A DNA stretch of 64,000 nt from an uncultured Pseudogracilibacillus sp. GTDB lineage: Bacteria > Bacillota > Bacilli > Bacillales > Amphibacillaceae. How positions within the stretch are numbered: the stretch's first letter is position 1; each line of letters opens with the position of its first letter. Positions 49,394 to 57,999 of this stretch are shown one piece after another. The position numbers and the translations under genes are program-made. The stretch spans positions 10,108 through 74,107 of the forward strand of contig CALJVC010000035.1 in NCBI GenBank assembly GCA_937974845.1, given 5' to 3'. The notes beneath the pieces are model-generated. The model was given only the letters and a program-made list of their open reading frames with translations, was not told the DNA's origin and ran no database searches.

Positions 49394-49448
49394 GGGTAAA
49401 GGATTTTTACCCGTTACATACTATAAAGGAATTATAGGGTAAATGCAA
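49394..49448 (-). promoter_or_regulatory. Promoter of the purine permease with GGGTAA repeats
   Basis: On the minus strand TTGCAT (49443-49448) and TATAGT (49420-49425) are 17 bases apart. An inverted repeat GGGTAAA/TTTACCC lies just downstream (49394-49412), and another copy of TTTACCC (49436-49442) lies in the spacer next to the -35. This looks like a regulated promoter, but the regulator is unknown. Confidence 0.55.
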
Positions 49449-49574
49449 TTGCTTCATATTATAAGCTGAATATATTTTTTTAACGATGACGTATAAAAAA
49501 GTTGAGCAGACTTTGCGCTAGCTCCCTTCCTTTGTTACACTTAACATAAAACAAGGTGAAAGGATGAGGGAAAC

Positions 49575-50099
49575 ATGCGTCTACAAGGTAAGAAAATCGT
49601 CGCCGTTGTAGAAAACCTATATAACGATTTAGAACATTGGTATCCCGTTTACCGATTACGGGAGGAAGGAGCGGAAGTCGTTATAGCCGGACCAGAAGCA
49701 GGGGAGCGTTACCAAGGTCAAAGTGGTATTCCTGCCGATACAGAGCTTGCCTTCTCCAGTCTCAAGGCTGACGACTACGATGGACTCTTAATTCCAGGAG
49801 GCTGGGCGCCGGATCGGCTACGTCGTTATCCAGAACTCCTCGATTTTGTTCGGGCGATGGATGAAGCGGAAAAACCAATCGGCCATATTTGCCATGCCGG
49901 CTGGGTATTAATTTCTGCCGATATTTTGCAAGGTCGAAAAGTTACAAGTACCCCCGCCATTAAGGACGACATGAAAAATGCCGGTGCCAAATGGGTCGAT
50001 GAAGTCTGCGTCGTCGACGGACATATCGTCTCTAGCCGACGTCCAGACGACCTTCCAGTCTACGCCAAAACCTTCGCTGACCTCCTAGCTAAAAAATAG
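49575..50099 (+). CDS. DJ-1/PfpI family protein
   Basis: The 174-residue protein has the flavodoxin-like DJ-1/PfpI fold. The nucleophile Cys and following His lie in PIGHICHAGWVLISAD (about 102-117), and the conserved acidic residue is in an EDLEHWYPVYRLREEGAEV-like N-terminal region (NDLEHWYPVYRLREEG). It resembles the YraA/YfkM general-stress group, which includes cysteine peptidases and glyoxalase/deglycase-like enzymes. Activity cannot be told from sequence. It is a single plus-strand gene converging on the PAP2 gene, sharing a terminator region. Confidence 0.88.
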   Translation: MRLQGKKIVAVVENLYNDLEHWYPVYRLREEGAEVVIAGPEAGERYQGQSGIPADTELAFSSLKADDYDGLLIPGGWAPDRLRRYPELLDFVRAMDEAEKPIGHICHAGWVLISADILQGRKVTSTPAIKDDMKNAGAKWVDEVCVVDGHIVSSRRPDDLPVYAKTFADLLAKK

Positions 50100-50110
50100 A
50101 AGGAACAGAA

Positions 50111-50175
50111 AGAGCTAGTCGCCCCTTCTACCAACGAAAGCGTCGGGTAGAAAAGGAGAAACTAGCTCTTTTTTC
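50111..50175 (+). terminator. Terminator of the DJ-1 gene, extending into the PAP2 coding end
   Basis: AGAGCTAGT (50111-50119) pairs with ACTAGCTCT (50161-50169), with an inner stem CTTCTACC/GGTAGAA, followed by TTTTTT. The downstream arm lies inside the last codons of the convergent PAP2 gene. Confidence 0.8.
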
Positions 50176-50820
50176 CTTATGGAATAAATAAAGTATTAAA
50201 AAGAACCAACCGGTAGCTAGAAAGAGCGCCCCGATGACATCCGTAATAAAGTGGGCTTCCAAAATGACCCGGCTTAGAGCTATTAGTAAGATCAAAAGGC
50301 TAAGCAGGATATAGCTAACGATTTTTAACCAACTTTCCCTTTCCGTGAGATAAATTACATACATCAAAAATAAAAACAAGATTGTCGCCCGCATCGTATG
50401 CCCACTAGGAAAGCTATAGGATTGGAGTTCTAGCGGGACATTAAACACCTCGATGTAGCTCGCCTCCTCCCCTGGTCGCTCCCGCTTCACTAGGTTTTTC
50501 AATAAAAAGTTAACGATAACGCCCCCGACGGAAACGGTAAAAAAGAAGAAAAACTGACGCCAACGTCGGCGAAATAAAAGAATCAGACCTAAGGCTACCG
50601 TAACGATTAAAATAAATTCACTCGAACCAAGTATCGATATGTAATCCATCGTAGACCGTAGCGCTTCCGATGTTAAGGAGTCGGCCCAATAAAGTACCAT
50701 TTCATCGATAATAAAACCGGTATTTCCGGTCGTAATAAGGGTGATGAAAAAAAACAGAACAAGGAAAACGATTGCAGTAATGAGAAAGCCTTTCTTGCGT
50801 GTATAGGTATAGATTTTCAA
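50128..50820 (-). CDS. PAP2-family membrane phosphatase
   Basis: 230 residues with about six membrane helices and the three PAP2 catalytic motifs: KNLVKRERPGEE, SFPSGHTMRA and SRVILEAHFITDV. It probably dephosphorylates a lipid phosphate such as undecaprenyl pyrophosphate or phosphatidylglycerophosphate at the outer membrane face. The first helix (FLITAIVFLVLFFFITLITT) follows a basic N-terminus. The extreme C-terminus is basic (RASFSFSTRRFRW) and its codons are shared with the DJ-1 terminator. Substrate not determinable. Confidence 0.9.
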   Translation of the reverse strand: MKIYTYTRKKGFLITAIVFLVLFFFITLITTGNTGFIIDEMVLYWADSLTSEALRSTMDYISILGSSEFILIVTVALGLILLFRRRWRQFFFFFTVSVGGVIVNFLLKNLVKRERPGEEASYIEVFNVPLELQSYSFPSGHTMRATILFLFLMYVIYLTERESWLKIVSYILLSLLILLIALSRVILEAHFITDVIGALFLATGWFFLILYLFHKEKRASFSFSTRRFRW

Positions 50821-50941
50821 TCACCAAACCTTTATATGAATTTATAGGATTATTCTTGTTTAAGTGTACAAGATTTATCTTTTTTAGACAATTATTTTTC
50901 CCGTTCCTAAGTTTCCTTAAAATGATTGAAAAACGGCTCAT

Positions 50942-50970
50942 TTCACATCGGGACAGGCTAGGCGTACAAT
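50942..50970 (+). promoter_or_regulatory. Sigma-A promoter of the AtuA/DUF4387 operon
   Basis: TTCACA (50942-50947) and TACAAT (50965-50970) are 17 bases apart, about 70 bases before the ATG at 51043. Confidence 0.65.
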
Positions 50971-51042
50971 ATACATAAGCCCCTTTAACGAATAAAAGAA
51001 CGAGGAAAAAGCGTGTTATACCTTTAAAGGAGGTTCAAATAG

Positions 51043-52431
51043 ATGGAATGCAAAGTGTTTGTGCCCTTCGGTGCCTTAGGAATCGGTATGACCCGGAAGG
51101 AATTTGAACAAGGCCTACAGTTCGAGCCCGATATCATCTGTAGCGATGCCGGTTCTACTGACTCTGGTCCCTACTATTTAGGCACCGGAACTAGTAAGTA
51201 CGCCCGGGAGTCTGTTAAGGAAGATTTACGCTTAATGATTAAAGGCGGACAAAAACTTTCGATACCAATTGCGATTGGTTCTGCCGGTACCTGTGGAGTC
51301 AACCGTTCCGTAGACGAGCTAGAAGCAATGTGCCTAGAAATTTGTGAAGAAGAAAAAATCGAAGCAACCATTGCCAAAATTTACACAGAACAAGATCCAT
51401 CTCAGATGAAGGAAGCCTATCGTGAAGGAAGGATCCAACCCCTCGAAGGAGCGCCAACAATCGATGAGACGACCTTCGATGACTGCTCTCACATCGTTGC
51501 TCTAGCAGGCGTCGAGCCCTTTATCGAAGCCTTAAACAACGGAGCCGATATTATCATATCCGGCCGGGCGACCGATACAGCAGTCATTGCCGCCCTACCA
51601 ATCTTAAGGGGTTGTGATATTGCATCTAGTTGGCATGGAGCTAAAATAGCCGAATGTGGTCCGATTTGTACGACGACACCGATGAATGGCGGGGTCTTGC
51701 TCACGGTAGGAAAGGACTACTTTACAATCCAGCCGACAATTGAAGAGAGCCAATGCACGGTATGGACGGTATCTTCCCATATGCTCTATGAAAATGCTGA
51801 CCCTTATCGGCTCATTGAACCTTCGATTGTCTTAGATACGAAGGAAGCCACCTATACCCAGATCGATGACCGAACAGTTAAAGTATCGGGGGCAAACTAC
51901 ATTAATAAACCGAAAACTTTAAAACTAGAAGGAGCTGGACCAGTCGGTTACCAAACAATCTCCTTTGTCGGAATCAAAGACCGAAAAATCTTAGCCAATC
52001 CTGAAGCCTGGATCGAAGGTGTGAGTAAGAAGGTCGTTGCTGAACTAGATGAGTTAAAGATTTCAAAAGAAAGCTATGACTTCGACTTAAAACCTTATGG
52101 TTGGAATGCCGTAAGCCCTGCTGAAGTACCAGAGGGCTACATACCAAATGAACTTGGGATGCTCCTCGTTGTCACTGCGACCTCCCAAGCATTAGCGACA
52201 AAAATAGCAAAAATCTTTAACCCAAAATTATTACACTTTTCCTTGGATAAATATGAACCGATGCCTTCGTTCGCCTTCCCCTTTTCACCGGCGGAAATCG
52301 AACGTGGCCCCGTATACGAATTTAAACTTCACCACGTCTTAGAAGTGGACAACTTCTTCGATTATATTCGAGTAGAATATCGGGAAGTTAACCAAACAAA
52401 AAGGAGGGATTCCCTTGCCGACTATCGGTGA
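51043..52431 (+). CDS. AtuA-like (DUF1446) protein
   Basis: 462 residues matching the acyclic-terpene-utilisation AtuA/DUF1446 family. The N-terminal region has FGALGIGM, CSDAGSTDSGPYYLG and GSAGTCGVNRSVDEL; the centre has LAGVEPFIEALNNGADIIISGRATDTAVIAALPI. Pseudomonas AtuA is longer; this short form, paired with a DUF4387 protein, is seen in other bacteria, sometimes near methylaspartate/glutamate mutase genes. No catalytic role is proven to my knowledge. AAAGGAGG precedes the ATG. It overlaps the next gene by 17 bases and probably forms a heteromer with it. Confidence 0.85.
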   Translation: MECKVFVPFGALGIGMTRKEFEQGLQFEPDIICSDAGSTDSGPYYLGTGTSKYARESVKEDLRLMIKGGQKLSIPIAIGSAGTCGVNRSVDELEAMCLEICEEEKIEATIAKIYTEQDPSQMKEAYREGRIQPLEGAPTIDETTFDDCSHIVALAGVEPFIEALNNGADIIISGRATDTAVIAALPILRGCDIASSWHGAKIAECGPICTTTPMNGGVLLTVGKDYFTIQPTIEESQCTVWTVSSHMLYENADPYRLIEPSIVLDTKEATYTQIDDRTVKVSGANYINKPKTLKLEGAGPVGYQTISFVGIKDRKILANPEAWIEGVSKKVVAELDELKISKESYDFDLKPYGWNAVSPAEVPEGYIPNELGMLLVVTATSQALATKIAKIFNPKLLHFSLDKYEPMPSFAFPFSPAEIERGPVYEFKLHHVLEVDNFFDYIRVEYREVNQTKRRDSLADYR

Positions 52432-52720
52432 ACTAGCCCAGCACATTCGTTCGAAAAACGCCGGCCCCTTTTGGGTGACGATTGATATTTTCTGTCCTGA
52501 CGAAGAAAGCTTTAACCGAATCAAGGATAGTCCCAGTCTCCAAAAGGATTATATATCCAAGCTTTATCAAGTCGATCAAGAGGCGATCAAAATCTTTCCC
52601 CTGCCTGAACTTAGGACAATCAAGCTTTCCTTCCCTCGGCCAAAGGTCCAGGGACATCGATTTGAAAGGGATATGCATTCCGGCCAGCAATATATACAAA
52701 TTGCTGATGCACCGATCTAA
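52415..52720 (+). CDS. DUF4387 protein
   Basis: 101 residues, starting with TTG (AGGAGG seven bases upstream) inside the end of the AtuA-like gene. The motifs IRSKNAGPFWVTIDIFC and IKLSFPRPKVQG are typical of DUF4387, always a partner of DUF1446 proteins. Function unknown; the fused or adjacent arrangement suggests a two-subunit enzyme. The last gene of a two-gene operon, ending in a GC-rich hairpin. Confidence 0.85.
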   Translation: MPTIGELAQHIRSKNAGPFWVTIDIFCPDEESFNRIKDSPSLQKDYISKLYQVDQEAIKIFPLPELRTIKLSFPRPKVQGHRFERDMHSGQQYIQIADAPI

Positions 52721-52758
52721 GGGAGGAGAGGAGATGGTTCCCTCCCTCCCGCATTTTT
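52721..52758 (+). terminator. Terminator of the AtuA/DUF4387 operon
   Basis: GGGAGG (52721-52726) can pair with CCTCCC in the following CCCTCCCTCCC run, and ATTTTTTAG follows. It begins right after the stop codon. Confidence 0.65.
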
Positions 52759-52797
52759 TAGAATTTTTTAGAAAGAATATGATTTATAGCAATTTAG

Positions 52798-52825
52798 TTG
52801 CCAAATTAAAAAAATAATATATAAT
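52798..52825 (+). promoter_or_regulatory. Promoter of tRNA-Ala
   Basis: TTGCCA (52798-52803) and TATAAT (52820-52825) are 16 bases apart, 20 bases before the tRNA. Confidence 0.7.
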
Positions 52826-52844
52826 AATAAATAGTTACGTTTAC

Positions 52845-52917
52845 GGGGCATTAGCTCAGTTGGGAGAGTGCCTGCATGGCATGCAGGAGGTCGTCGGTTC
52901 AAGCCCGACATGCTCCA
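52845..52917 (+). tRNA. tRNA-Ala, anticodon GGC
   Basis: A 73-base cloverleaf. The acceptor stem is GGGGCAT/ATGCTCC (one G-U pair), the D arm GCTCAGTTGGGAGAGT, the anticodon arm CCTGC-ATGGCAT-GCAGG with anticodon GGC, and the T arm GTCGGTTCAAGCCCGAC. Discriminator base A. CCA is not encoded (ATCA follows), so it must be added. It has its own promoter and terminator. Confidence 0.97.
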
Positions 52918-52926
52918 TCATAAAAG

Positions 52927-52970
52927 AAAACCCATCGATCTCTCTGTGGAATCGATGGGTTTTGTTTTTT
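52927..52970 (+). terminator. Intrinsic terminator after tRNA-Ala
   Basis: AAAACCCATCGAT pairs perfectly with ATCGATGGGTTTT (11-base loop), followed by GTTTTTT. Confidence 0.95.
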
Positions 52971-53092
52971 AGACTACTTGTGCAAAGTCCATCAATCTAC
53001 CCTCCATCCTTCTATTTCACAAGCTGCAATCAGACCCTCGACTTAATCGCTCACTTCTACCAAGTGTTCTCTTAAAAGAAATTACCATCCTC

Positions 53093-54907
53093 TTAACAGG
53101 GATATTTTTTTTCGATAAAAATTTGAAACCAAAGGATCAACGTTACTATCGTCCAGATCTTTCGGCTATTGTCTGCCCGCCCTCGACAATGTTCATCAAT
53201 TAATGCGAAAATGGAATCCTTATCTAAAAATTCATCGGTATTGCTTTCTTTAATTAATGTTTTAATCCAACTATTTAATTCATTCTTTATCCAATGACGA
53301 ATCGGTACGGGAAAACCTAATTTCTTTTGATCCAATACATGATCCGGAACGATTCCCTTTGCTGCCTTCCGTAAAATATACTTCGTCTGCTTATTTGAAA
53401 GCTTCATATCACATGGAATCTTCTTCGCTACTTGAAATACTTTTTGGTCGAGAAAGGGCATGCGAACATCTAAATTGTTTGCCCGCGCCATCTGCTCAGC
53501 CTTTAATAAAATATTCCCCGGTAACCAAGTATGTAAATCGATATACTGCATCTGTGTGACAGGATCCAAATCGTTCACTTCCGCAAACAGAGGGGCAGTA
53601 AGTTGTCGATAAGAAACTTCTTCTTTACATAACTTGAATATTTCCCTTTTCTCTTCCTCTTCAAAAATTTTAGCATTCCCTATATAGCGTTGAGCCAATG
53701 GGGTTGTTCCCCTTTGTAAGAAACTTTTTCCTTTCACATTGTCGGGCAGGAGCTTTGCAAGATTAGCTAATATTTCACAAAAACTTCGGGGTAAATATTG
53801 AAAGGGTTTTAAAGATTTCGGCTCCAAGTATATATTGTAACCTGCAAACAATTCATCTGCCCCTTCACCGGATAAAGATATGTCTACATGTTCCTTAGCT
53901 ATTTTAGCTACAAAATAGAGCGGAACACAGGAAGGGTCGGCAAAGGGTTCGCCTAGATACCAGATAATTTTTGGTAACTCTTCTACATACTCCTCAGGGC
54001 TAATAATTTTTGTCACATGTTCTACATTTAATTCATCGGCTGTACGTTTGGCTATTTCGATTTCTGAGTAACCTTCTCGCTCAAAACCGACCGAAAAGGT
54101 TTGAATATCAGGTCTTACTTGCCTCGCTAAAGAAACGATAAAGGTCGAGTCAATCCCACCGGATAAATATGCACCTATGGGCACTTCTTCTTCTAAATGG
54201 GCTTCTACGGAATCTTGTAGGGCCCTTCTTATTTCCGAAATACACTCATGCTTTTCCAAATAAATAGGGCGAAAGCTCGGCTTCCAATAGGAAATAATTT
54301 CTAGTTCTTCTCCCCTTTGTTTCTTAAAAAAACTTCCTGGAGGAACAGATAGAACGAACCGATTCATAGTCATCGGTTCGGGAATGTATTGAAAGCTAAA
54401 ATAGTGTTGTACAGCCTCCTCATTGATTTCTTTAGACGGAATATAAGAACTGAGTATTCGTTGGTCGTTAGCAAAAAAAAGCCGATTCTTTACATGCGAA
54501 TAGTAAAGGGACTTCTTTCCAAAAGGATCCCTTGCACCATAGATGGTATGAGATGTTCGATCAAAAATAATGAGGGAAAAATCTCCACGAATATGAGAAA
54601 ATATATCTGTCTTTCCTTTTTTAAATAGTTCACAAAATATTTTAGCTAATGGAGGATTGATTTCGTTTTTTAGATGATACCTCTTCTGTAAATCTTTTAT
54701 ATTATAACAATGCCCATGGAATAGTACGATTAGTTCGTCATCTACGTAAACGTTCTCTTCTGCAAAAAGATTAGTGAACAAGTGTAATTCATTATGTTGA
54801 AAAAAGGAATCTAGGGTGATATCATCGTTCTCCGTTAAATCAATGGACTTTTCAGCAGATTGCTTTATAGGGCTATCCGAAAAAATCCCAAGAAAACTTT
54901 GCACCAT
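53093..54907 (-). CDS. Asparagine-synthetase family protein (AsnO-like) with a degenerate glutaminase domain
   Basis: 604 residues, closest by eye to the B. subtilis sporulation enzyme AsnO (YisO). The synthetase half (about 215-600) is intact: PP-loop YLSGGIDST (248-255), QTFSVGFEREGYSEIEIA, LSGEGADELFAGYNIY and KKLGFPVPIRHW. The glutaminase half is damaged. The nucleophile Cys after Met is missing (MVQSFLGIF instead of MCGF-GVF), the NGEIYN motif reads HGHCYN (64-69), and the Arg and Asp segments that bind glutamine are lost, shortening the domain. It probably uses ammonia or another amine, or has a different substrate. GAGG precedes the ATG. Single gene. Confidence 0.88.
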   Translation of the reverse strand: MVQSFLGIFSDSPIKQSAEKSIDLTENDDITLDSFFQHNELHLFTNLFAEENVYVDDELIVLFHGHCYNIKDLQKRYHLKNEINPPLAKIFCELFKKGKTDIFSHIRGDFSLIIFDRTSHTIYGARDPFGKKSLYYSHVKNRLFFANDQRILSSYIPSKEINEEAVQHYFSFQYIPEPMTMNRFVLSVPPGSFFKKQRGEELEIISYWKPSFRPIYLEKHECISEIRRALQDSVEAHLEEEVPIGAYLSGGIDSTFIVSLARQVRPDIQTFSVGFEREGYSEIEIAKRTADELNVEHVTKIISPEEYVEELPKIIWYLGEPFADPSCVPLYFVAKIAKEHVDISLSGEGADELFAGYNIYLEPKSLKPFQYLPRSFCEILANLAKLLPDNVKGKSFLQRGTTPLAQRYIGNAKIFEEEEKREIFKLCKEEVSYRQLTAPLFAEVNDLDPVTQMQYIDLHTWLPGNILLKAEQMARANNLDVRMPFLDQKVFQVAKKIPCDMKLSNKQTKYILRKAAKGIVPDHVLDQKKLGFPVPIRHWIKNELNSWIKTLIKESNTDEFLDKDSIFALIDEHCRGRADNSRKIWTIVTLILWFQIFIEKKYPC

Positions 54908-55297
54908 AGTACATCCTCACCTTACGTCAGTAATCAAATTGTAACCTTAATGAAATATACGCAACGATATAGTAACATATATGTAACATACTTCAAAACA
55001 AAATAACATAAACAGAATGTATGGTTATATAGGTTTGTCGGAGACAGAGTGCTACACTTTAACTTTTCTTAACATATTTTTCTATTGTTTTAAAACCTTA
55101 TTATAGATAATCTCACCGTTAACCCATGTATAAAGTTCCCTTCTAGTATTTGTCGTTCCTATTTCTACTATACTTACATAGTTTTCCAAGGAATCTATTG
55201 GCTATTTTATCGATTTTAAGAATGTACAATGGTTCAGCTTTAATAATCACCATCACGAGCTATGTATAATGCTCCCCTTTCCCTTTTTTCCTTTATG
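54908..55297. other. Intergenic region between the AsnO-like gene and the cys operon
   Basis: No gene seen. Upstream of the AsnO-like gene a direct repeat ATGTTAC occurs twice in the AT-rich stretch near 54970-54985 on the minus strand, and TACTATAT could be a -10. I could not assign a sigma factor. Confidence 0.35.
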
Positions 55298-55337
55298 AAA
55301 AAAGCCACCGATCTTGAAATAGAATCGATGGCTTTTT
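55291..55337 (-). terminator. Intrinsic terminator of the cys operon
   Basis: AAAAAGCCATCGAT pairs with ATCGGTGGCTTTTT (one G-U) on the minus strand, followed by a T-rich tail. It lies about 20 bases after the sirC stop. Confidence 0.9.
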
Positions 55338-55359
55338 AGGAAATACATATCGAGAGCTT

Positions 55360-55842
55360 TTATACATCTTTATTGTAAGCAACGCTTTTAAGGGAAGGTA
55401 GCAAGGATTCAAATTGCTTACGTAATTGTTTAGCTAACGCTGGACTAGATCCATTTGTTGAAATCGCTACTTGAACCTCCCCCTGCCTCGCGATGGCAGG
55501 CATAATTATATTGCCGGAGGACGGTTCTGAAACGTTTAAACGAAAGGGGATTTTTTCACTTAAGTTAACGATGTTACGATTCGTTTTCGCTTGATCCGTG
55601 GCAGCTATGACAAGGAAGGCCTTCTCATAGAGATCTAATGGATCGAAGGTTTTCGATTTCCAATGAACCTTCCCTGTATCGACCAGTCGCTGTAGCGAAG
55701 GCGTAAGGGTAGGGCTGACGACTTTAATCAATGGACCGTAAGGAAGCAAGGCTTCGACCTTTCTCGTAGCGACCTTGCCACCTCCGAAAACGAGGATTAG
55801 TTTTTGATCAAGATTTACCATGAAGGGATAATAATTTGCCAT
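55360..55842 (-). CDS. sirC: Precorrin-2 dehydrogenase (SirC/YlnF-like)
   Basis: 160-residue NAD-dependent enzyme that oxidises precorrin-2 to sirohydrochlorin. The Rossmann motif LVFGGGKVATRKVEALLPYG is at about 16-36, with VIAATDQAKTNRNIV and FRLNVSEPSSGNIIMPA downstream, matching the Met8/SirC family. It lacks a ferrochelatase extension. Last gene of the sulfate operon and second step of siroheme synthesis, needed by CysI. Confidence 0.93.
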   Translation of the reverse strand: MANYYPFMVNLDQKLILVFGGGKVATRKVEALLPYGPLIKVVSPTLTPSLQRLVDTGKVHWKSKTFDPLDLYEKAFLVIAATDQAKTNRNIVNLSEKIPFRLNVSEPSSGNIIMPAIARQGEVQVAISTNGSSPALAKQLRKQFESLLPSLKSVAYNKDV

Positions 55843-55847
55843 CCTTC

Positions 55848-56600
55848 CTACCTCCTAGCTTCTTCTACGACCGATGCCCAAACCTTTTCTTTAAGTAAGG
55901 CTGAAAGATTTTCATCAATCCCTAAGGGACGACAGACGATTAAATTATTATAGGGAGATATTTTTCGTTCTACTTCTTCAATGATATAGCGTAACAACAG
56001 ACCATCGAACAAAAGATAGGGCACAACCACAAGAGATGGTGCATCCTTTTCTAACTCTTCATCTAATGCTTCCTCAAAGCTTGGTTCCTGACCTACTAAA
56101 TAGCATACTCGTATCCGATTGACGTCGAGCTTTCTTTGCATCCTTCTTACTAACTGGTTTAAAGGCTTACGGATCCTTGCATCCGAACTTCCCCGGGCTA
56201 CAAGTAAAATGCGGGTTTTTTTATCGATTGCAGTCCGCTCCTTAATTCTCGCAATGACGCTATCGACAATCGATTCCTCTACACCAAAGGGCTTGCTAGC
56301 TGTTACATACACCTCAGGATACTTCCTTTGTGTCTGGGCTAACATGGCTGGCAAGTCTTTTTTTGCATGGCCGGCTTCTAATAATAAAAGGGGGATGAAG
56401 GCGATTCGGCTAGCTCCTTCTTTTACACAAGCCTCGACCGCTTCCTCTACTGAAGGTTTGGCAAAGTCAATAAAGGCAAGTTTCTGAATTGGAAAGGGGA
56501 GCTCTGCCATCAAACGGTCAACATGTCTCTTCGCCTCTTCGACCCCCGCTACCCAGCGACTGCCATGGGCGATATATATAATTGCCTGAATCTTTTCCAT
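55848..56600 (-). CDS. sirB: Sirohydrochlorin ferrochelatase (SirB/CbiX-like)
   Basis: 250-residue chelatase inserting iron into sirohydrochlorin to give siroheme. It has two related halves: IIYIAHGSRWVAGVEEAKRHVD with FIPLLLLEAGHAKKDLPAML, and ILLVARGSSDARIRKPLNQLV with VVPYLLFDGLLLRYI. The first half has His in AHGSR and EAGH. Five bases before sirC. Confidence 0.92.
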   Translation of the reverse strand: MEKIQAIIYIAHGSRWVAGVEEAKRHVDRLMAELPFPIQKLAFIDFAKPSVEEAVEACVKEGASRIAFIPLLLLEAGHAKKDLPAMLAQTQRKYPEVYVTASKPFGVEESIVDSVIARIKERTAIDKKTRILLVARGSSDARIRKPLNQLVRRMQRKLDVNRIRVCYLVGQEPSFEEALDEELEKDAPSLVVVPYLLFDGLLLRYIIEEVERKISPYNNLIVCRPLGIDENLSALLKEKVWASVVEEARR

Positions 56601-56608
56601 CTCCTTCC

Positions 56609-57391
56609 TTAAACGAGTTTTTCTTTTTCAAAAGCTTGCTGTAACTCCTCTTCCTGAGGATGAAACCATGCAAGTTCCCGGTGTAAGTCAACGACCTCCC
56701 CGAAGATAAGGATGGCAGGATTAGCTATACGATATAGCCTTGCCTGTTGGCAAATCGTTTTTAACGAACCGAAGACTGTCTTTTGTTTAGAAGTCGTTCC
56801 CCACTCGATAATCCCTACCGGAGTCGATTCCGTCTTCCCATGCTCTAAGAGTGCCTCGACAATTCGCTCTAAATTTTGCACCCCCATATAGAAAATTAAC
56901 GTATCAAGCTTGGCATAATGTTCCCATGGCAAGCTTTCAAGGGATTGGCTATGACCGGATAAAACAGCAAAAGAACTCGCTAGCTCCCGGTGGGTTACCG
57001 GGATACCCGCATAGGCCGGAGCAGCGATCCCAGCGGATATCCCCGGAACAATTTCAAAGGGAATTCCTTGGCGGGCTAAGACCCGAGCTTCCTCCCCTCC
57101 CCGACCGTAAATAAAGGGATCGCCCCCCTTAACACGGGTGACGACCTTTCCTTGTTTGGCATAGTGGACTAACAATTGATTGATCGAGCTTTGTTGCAGG
57201 TGATGGTGCTTAGGTTGTTTTCCACAGTAGATGCGCCTTGCATCTTTTTTTGCAAAGTCTAGAAGCTCCTGATTAATTAATCGATCATATAAAAGCACAT
57301 CGGCTTCTTCGATGGCCCGTTTTCCTTTCAGAGTAATTAATTCCAGATCTCCTGGTCCGGCTCCAACGATATACACCTTACCTTTTTTCAT
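56609..57391 (-). CDS. sumT: Uroporphyrinogen-III C-methyltransferase
   Basis: 260-residue SAM-dependent enzyme making precorrin-2, the first step of siroheme. The motifs VYIVGAGPGDLELITLKGKRAIEEADVLLYDRLI (1-40), VTRVKGGDPFIYGRGGEEA and PGISAGIAAPAYAGIPVTHRELASSF define SumT/CobA (YlnD in B. subtilis). It lies 15 bases after cysC. Confidence 0.95.
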   Translation of the reverse strand: MKKGKVYIVGAGPGDLELITLKGKRAIEEADVLLYDRLINQELLDFAKKDARRIYCGKQPKHHHLQQSSINQLLVHYAKQGKVVTRVKGGDPFIYGRGGEEARVLARQGIPFEIVPGISAGIAAPAYAGIPVTHRELASSFAVLSGHSQSLESLPWEHYAKLDTLIFYMGVQNLERIVEALLEHGKTESTPVGIIEWGTTSKQKTVFGSLKTICQQARLYRIANPAILIFGEVVDLHRELAWFHPQEEELQQAFEKEKLV

Positions 57392-57405
57392 CTTCCTTCC
57401 CTCCT

Positions 57406-57999
57406 TTAATGAATAATCTCTCTCTCCTTTAAAAAACGGAGTACCTTTTCTACCGATTCCTCTATCGATTCCTTATTCGTCTCAAGGACAAGCTCCGGTG
57501 CAGACGGTGGTTCATAGGGGGAATCGATGCCGGTAAATTGCGAAATAAGTCCTTGCCTCGCCTTCTGATAGAGACCTTTTGGATCTCTTTTTTCACATAT
57601 TTCAAGAGGACACTTTACATACACTTCGATAAAATCTTCCCCGATAAGTTGTCGGAGACGTTCCCGCTCCTTCGCGAAGGGAGAGATAAAGGCGGTTAAA
57701 ACAATTTTCCCACTGTCAACAAAAAGCTTCGCTACTTCTCCGATTCGGCGAAGGTTTTCAATCCGGTCAGCATCGGAAAAACCTAAGTCTTGGTTCAATC
57801 CTTGTCGGATATTATCACCATCTAAGATGTAGCTTTGGCACTGGTACTGATATAACTCATAATCGACGAGATTAGCAATCGTCGACTTTCCCGATCCAGA
57901 AAGTCCGGTAAACCATAGGACAGCCCCCTTATGCCCATTTAAACGAAAACGCTCTTCCCTCGTAACAGTAAACTCTTGCCGATAAAGATACCGGGTCAC
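57406..57999 (-). CDS. cysC: Adenylylsulfate kinase
   Basis: 197 residues; phosphorylates APS to PAPS. The P-loop is [16 protein letters not shown] (about 29-44), with [21 protein letters not shown] and [13 protein letters not shown] for APS binding. Its ATG overlaps the sat stop by 4 bases. Since CysH here looks like an APS-using enzyme, PAPS may serve other sulfotransfer roles. Confidence 0.95.
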   Translation of the reverse strand: MTRYLYRQEFTVTREERFRLNGHKGAVLWFTGLSGSGKSTIANLVDYELYQYQCQSYILDGDNIRQGLNQDLGFSDADRIENLRRIGEVAKLFVDSGKIVLTAFISPFAKERERLRQLIGEDFIEVYVKCPLEICEKRDPKGLYQKARQGLISQFTGIDSPYEPPSAPELVLETNKESIEESVEKVLRFLKEREIIH

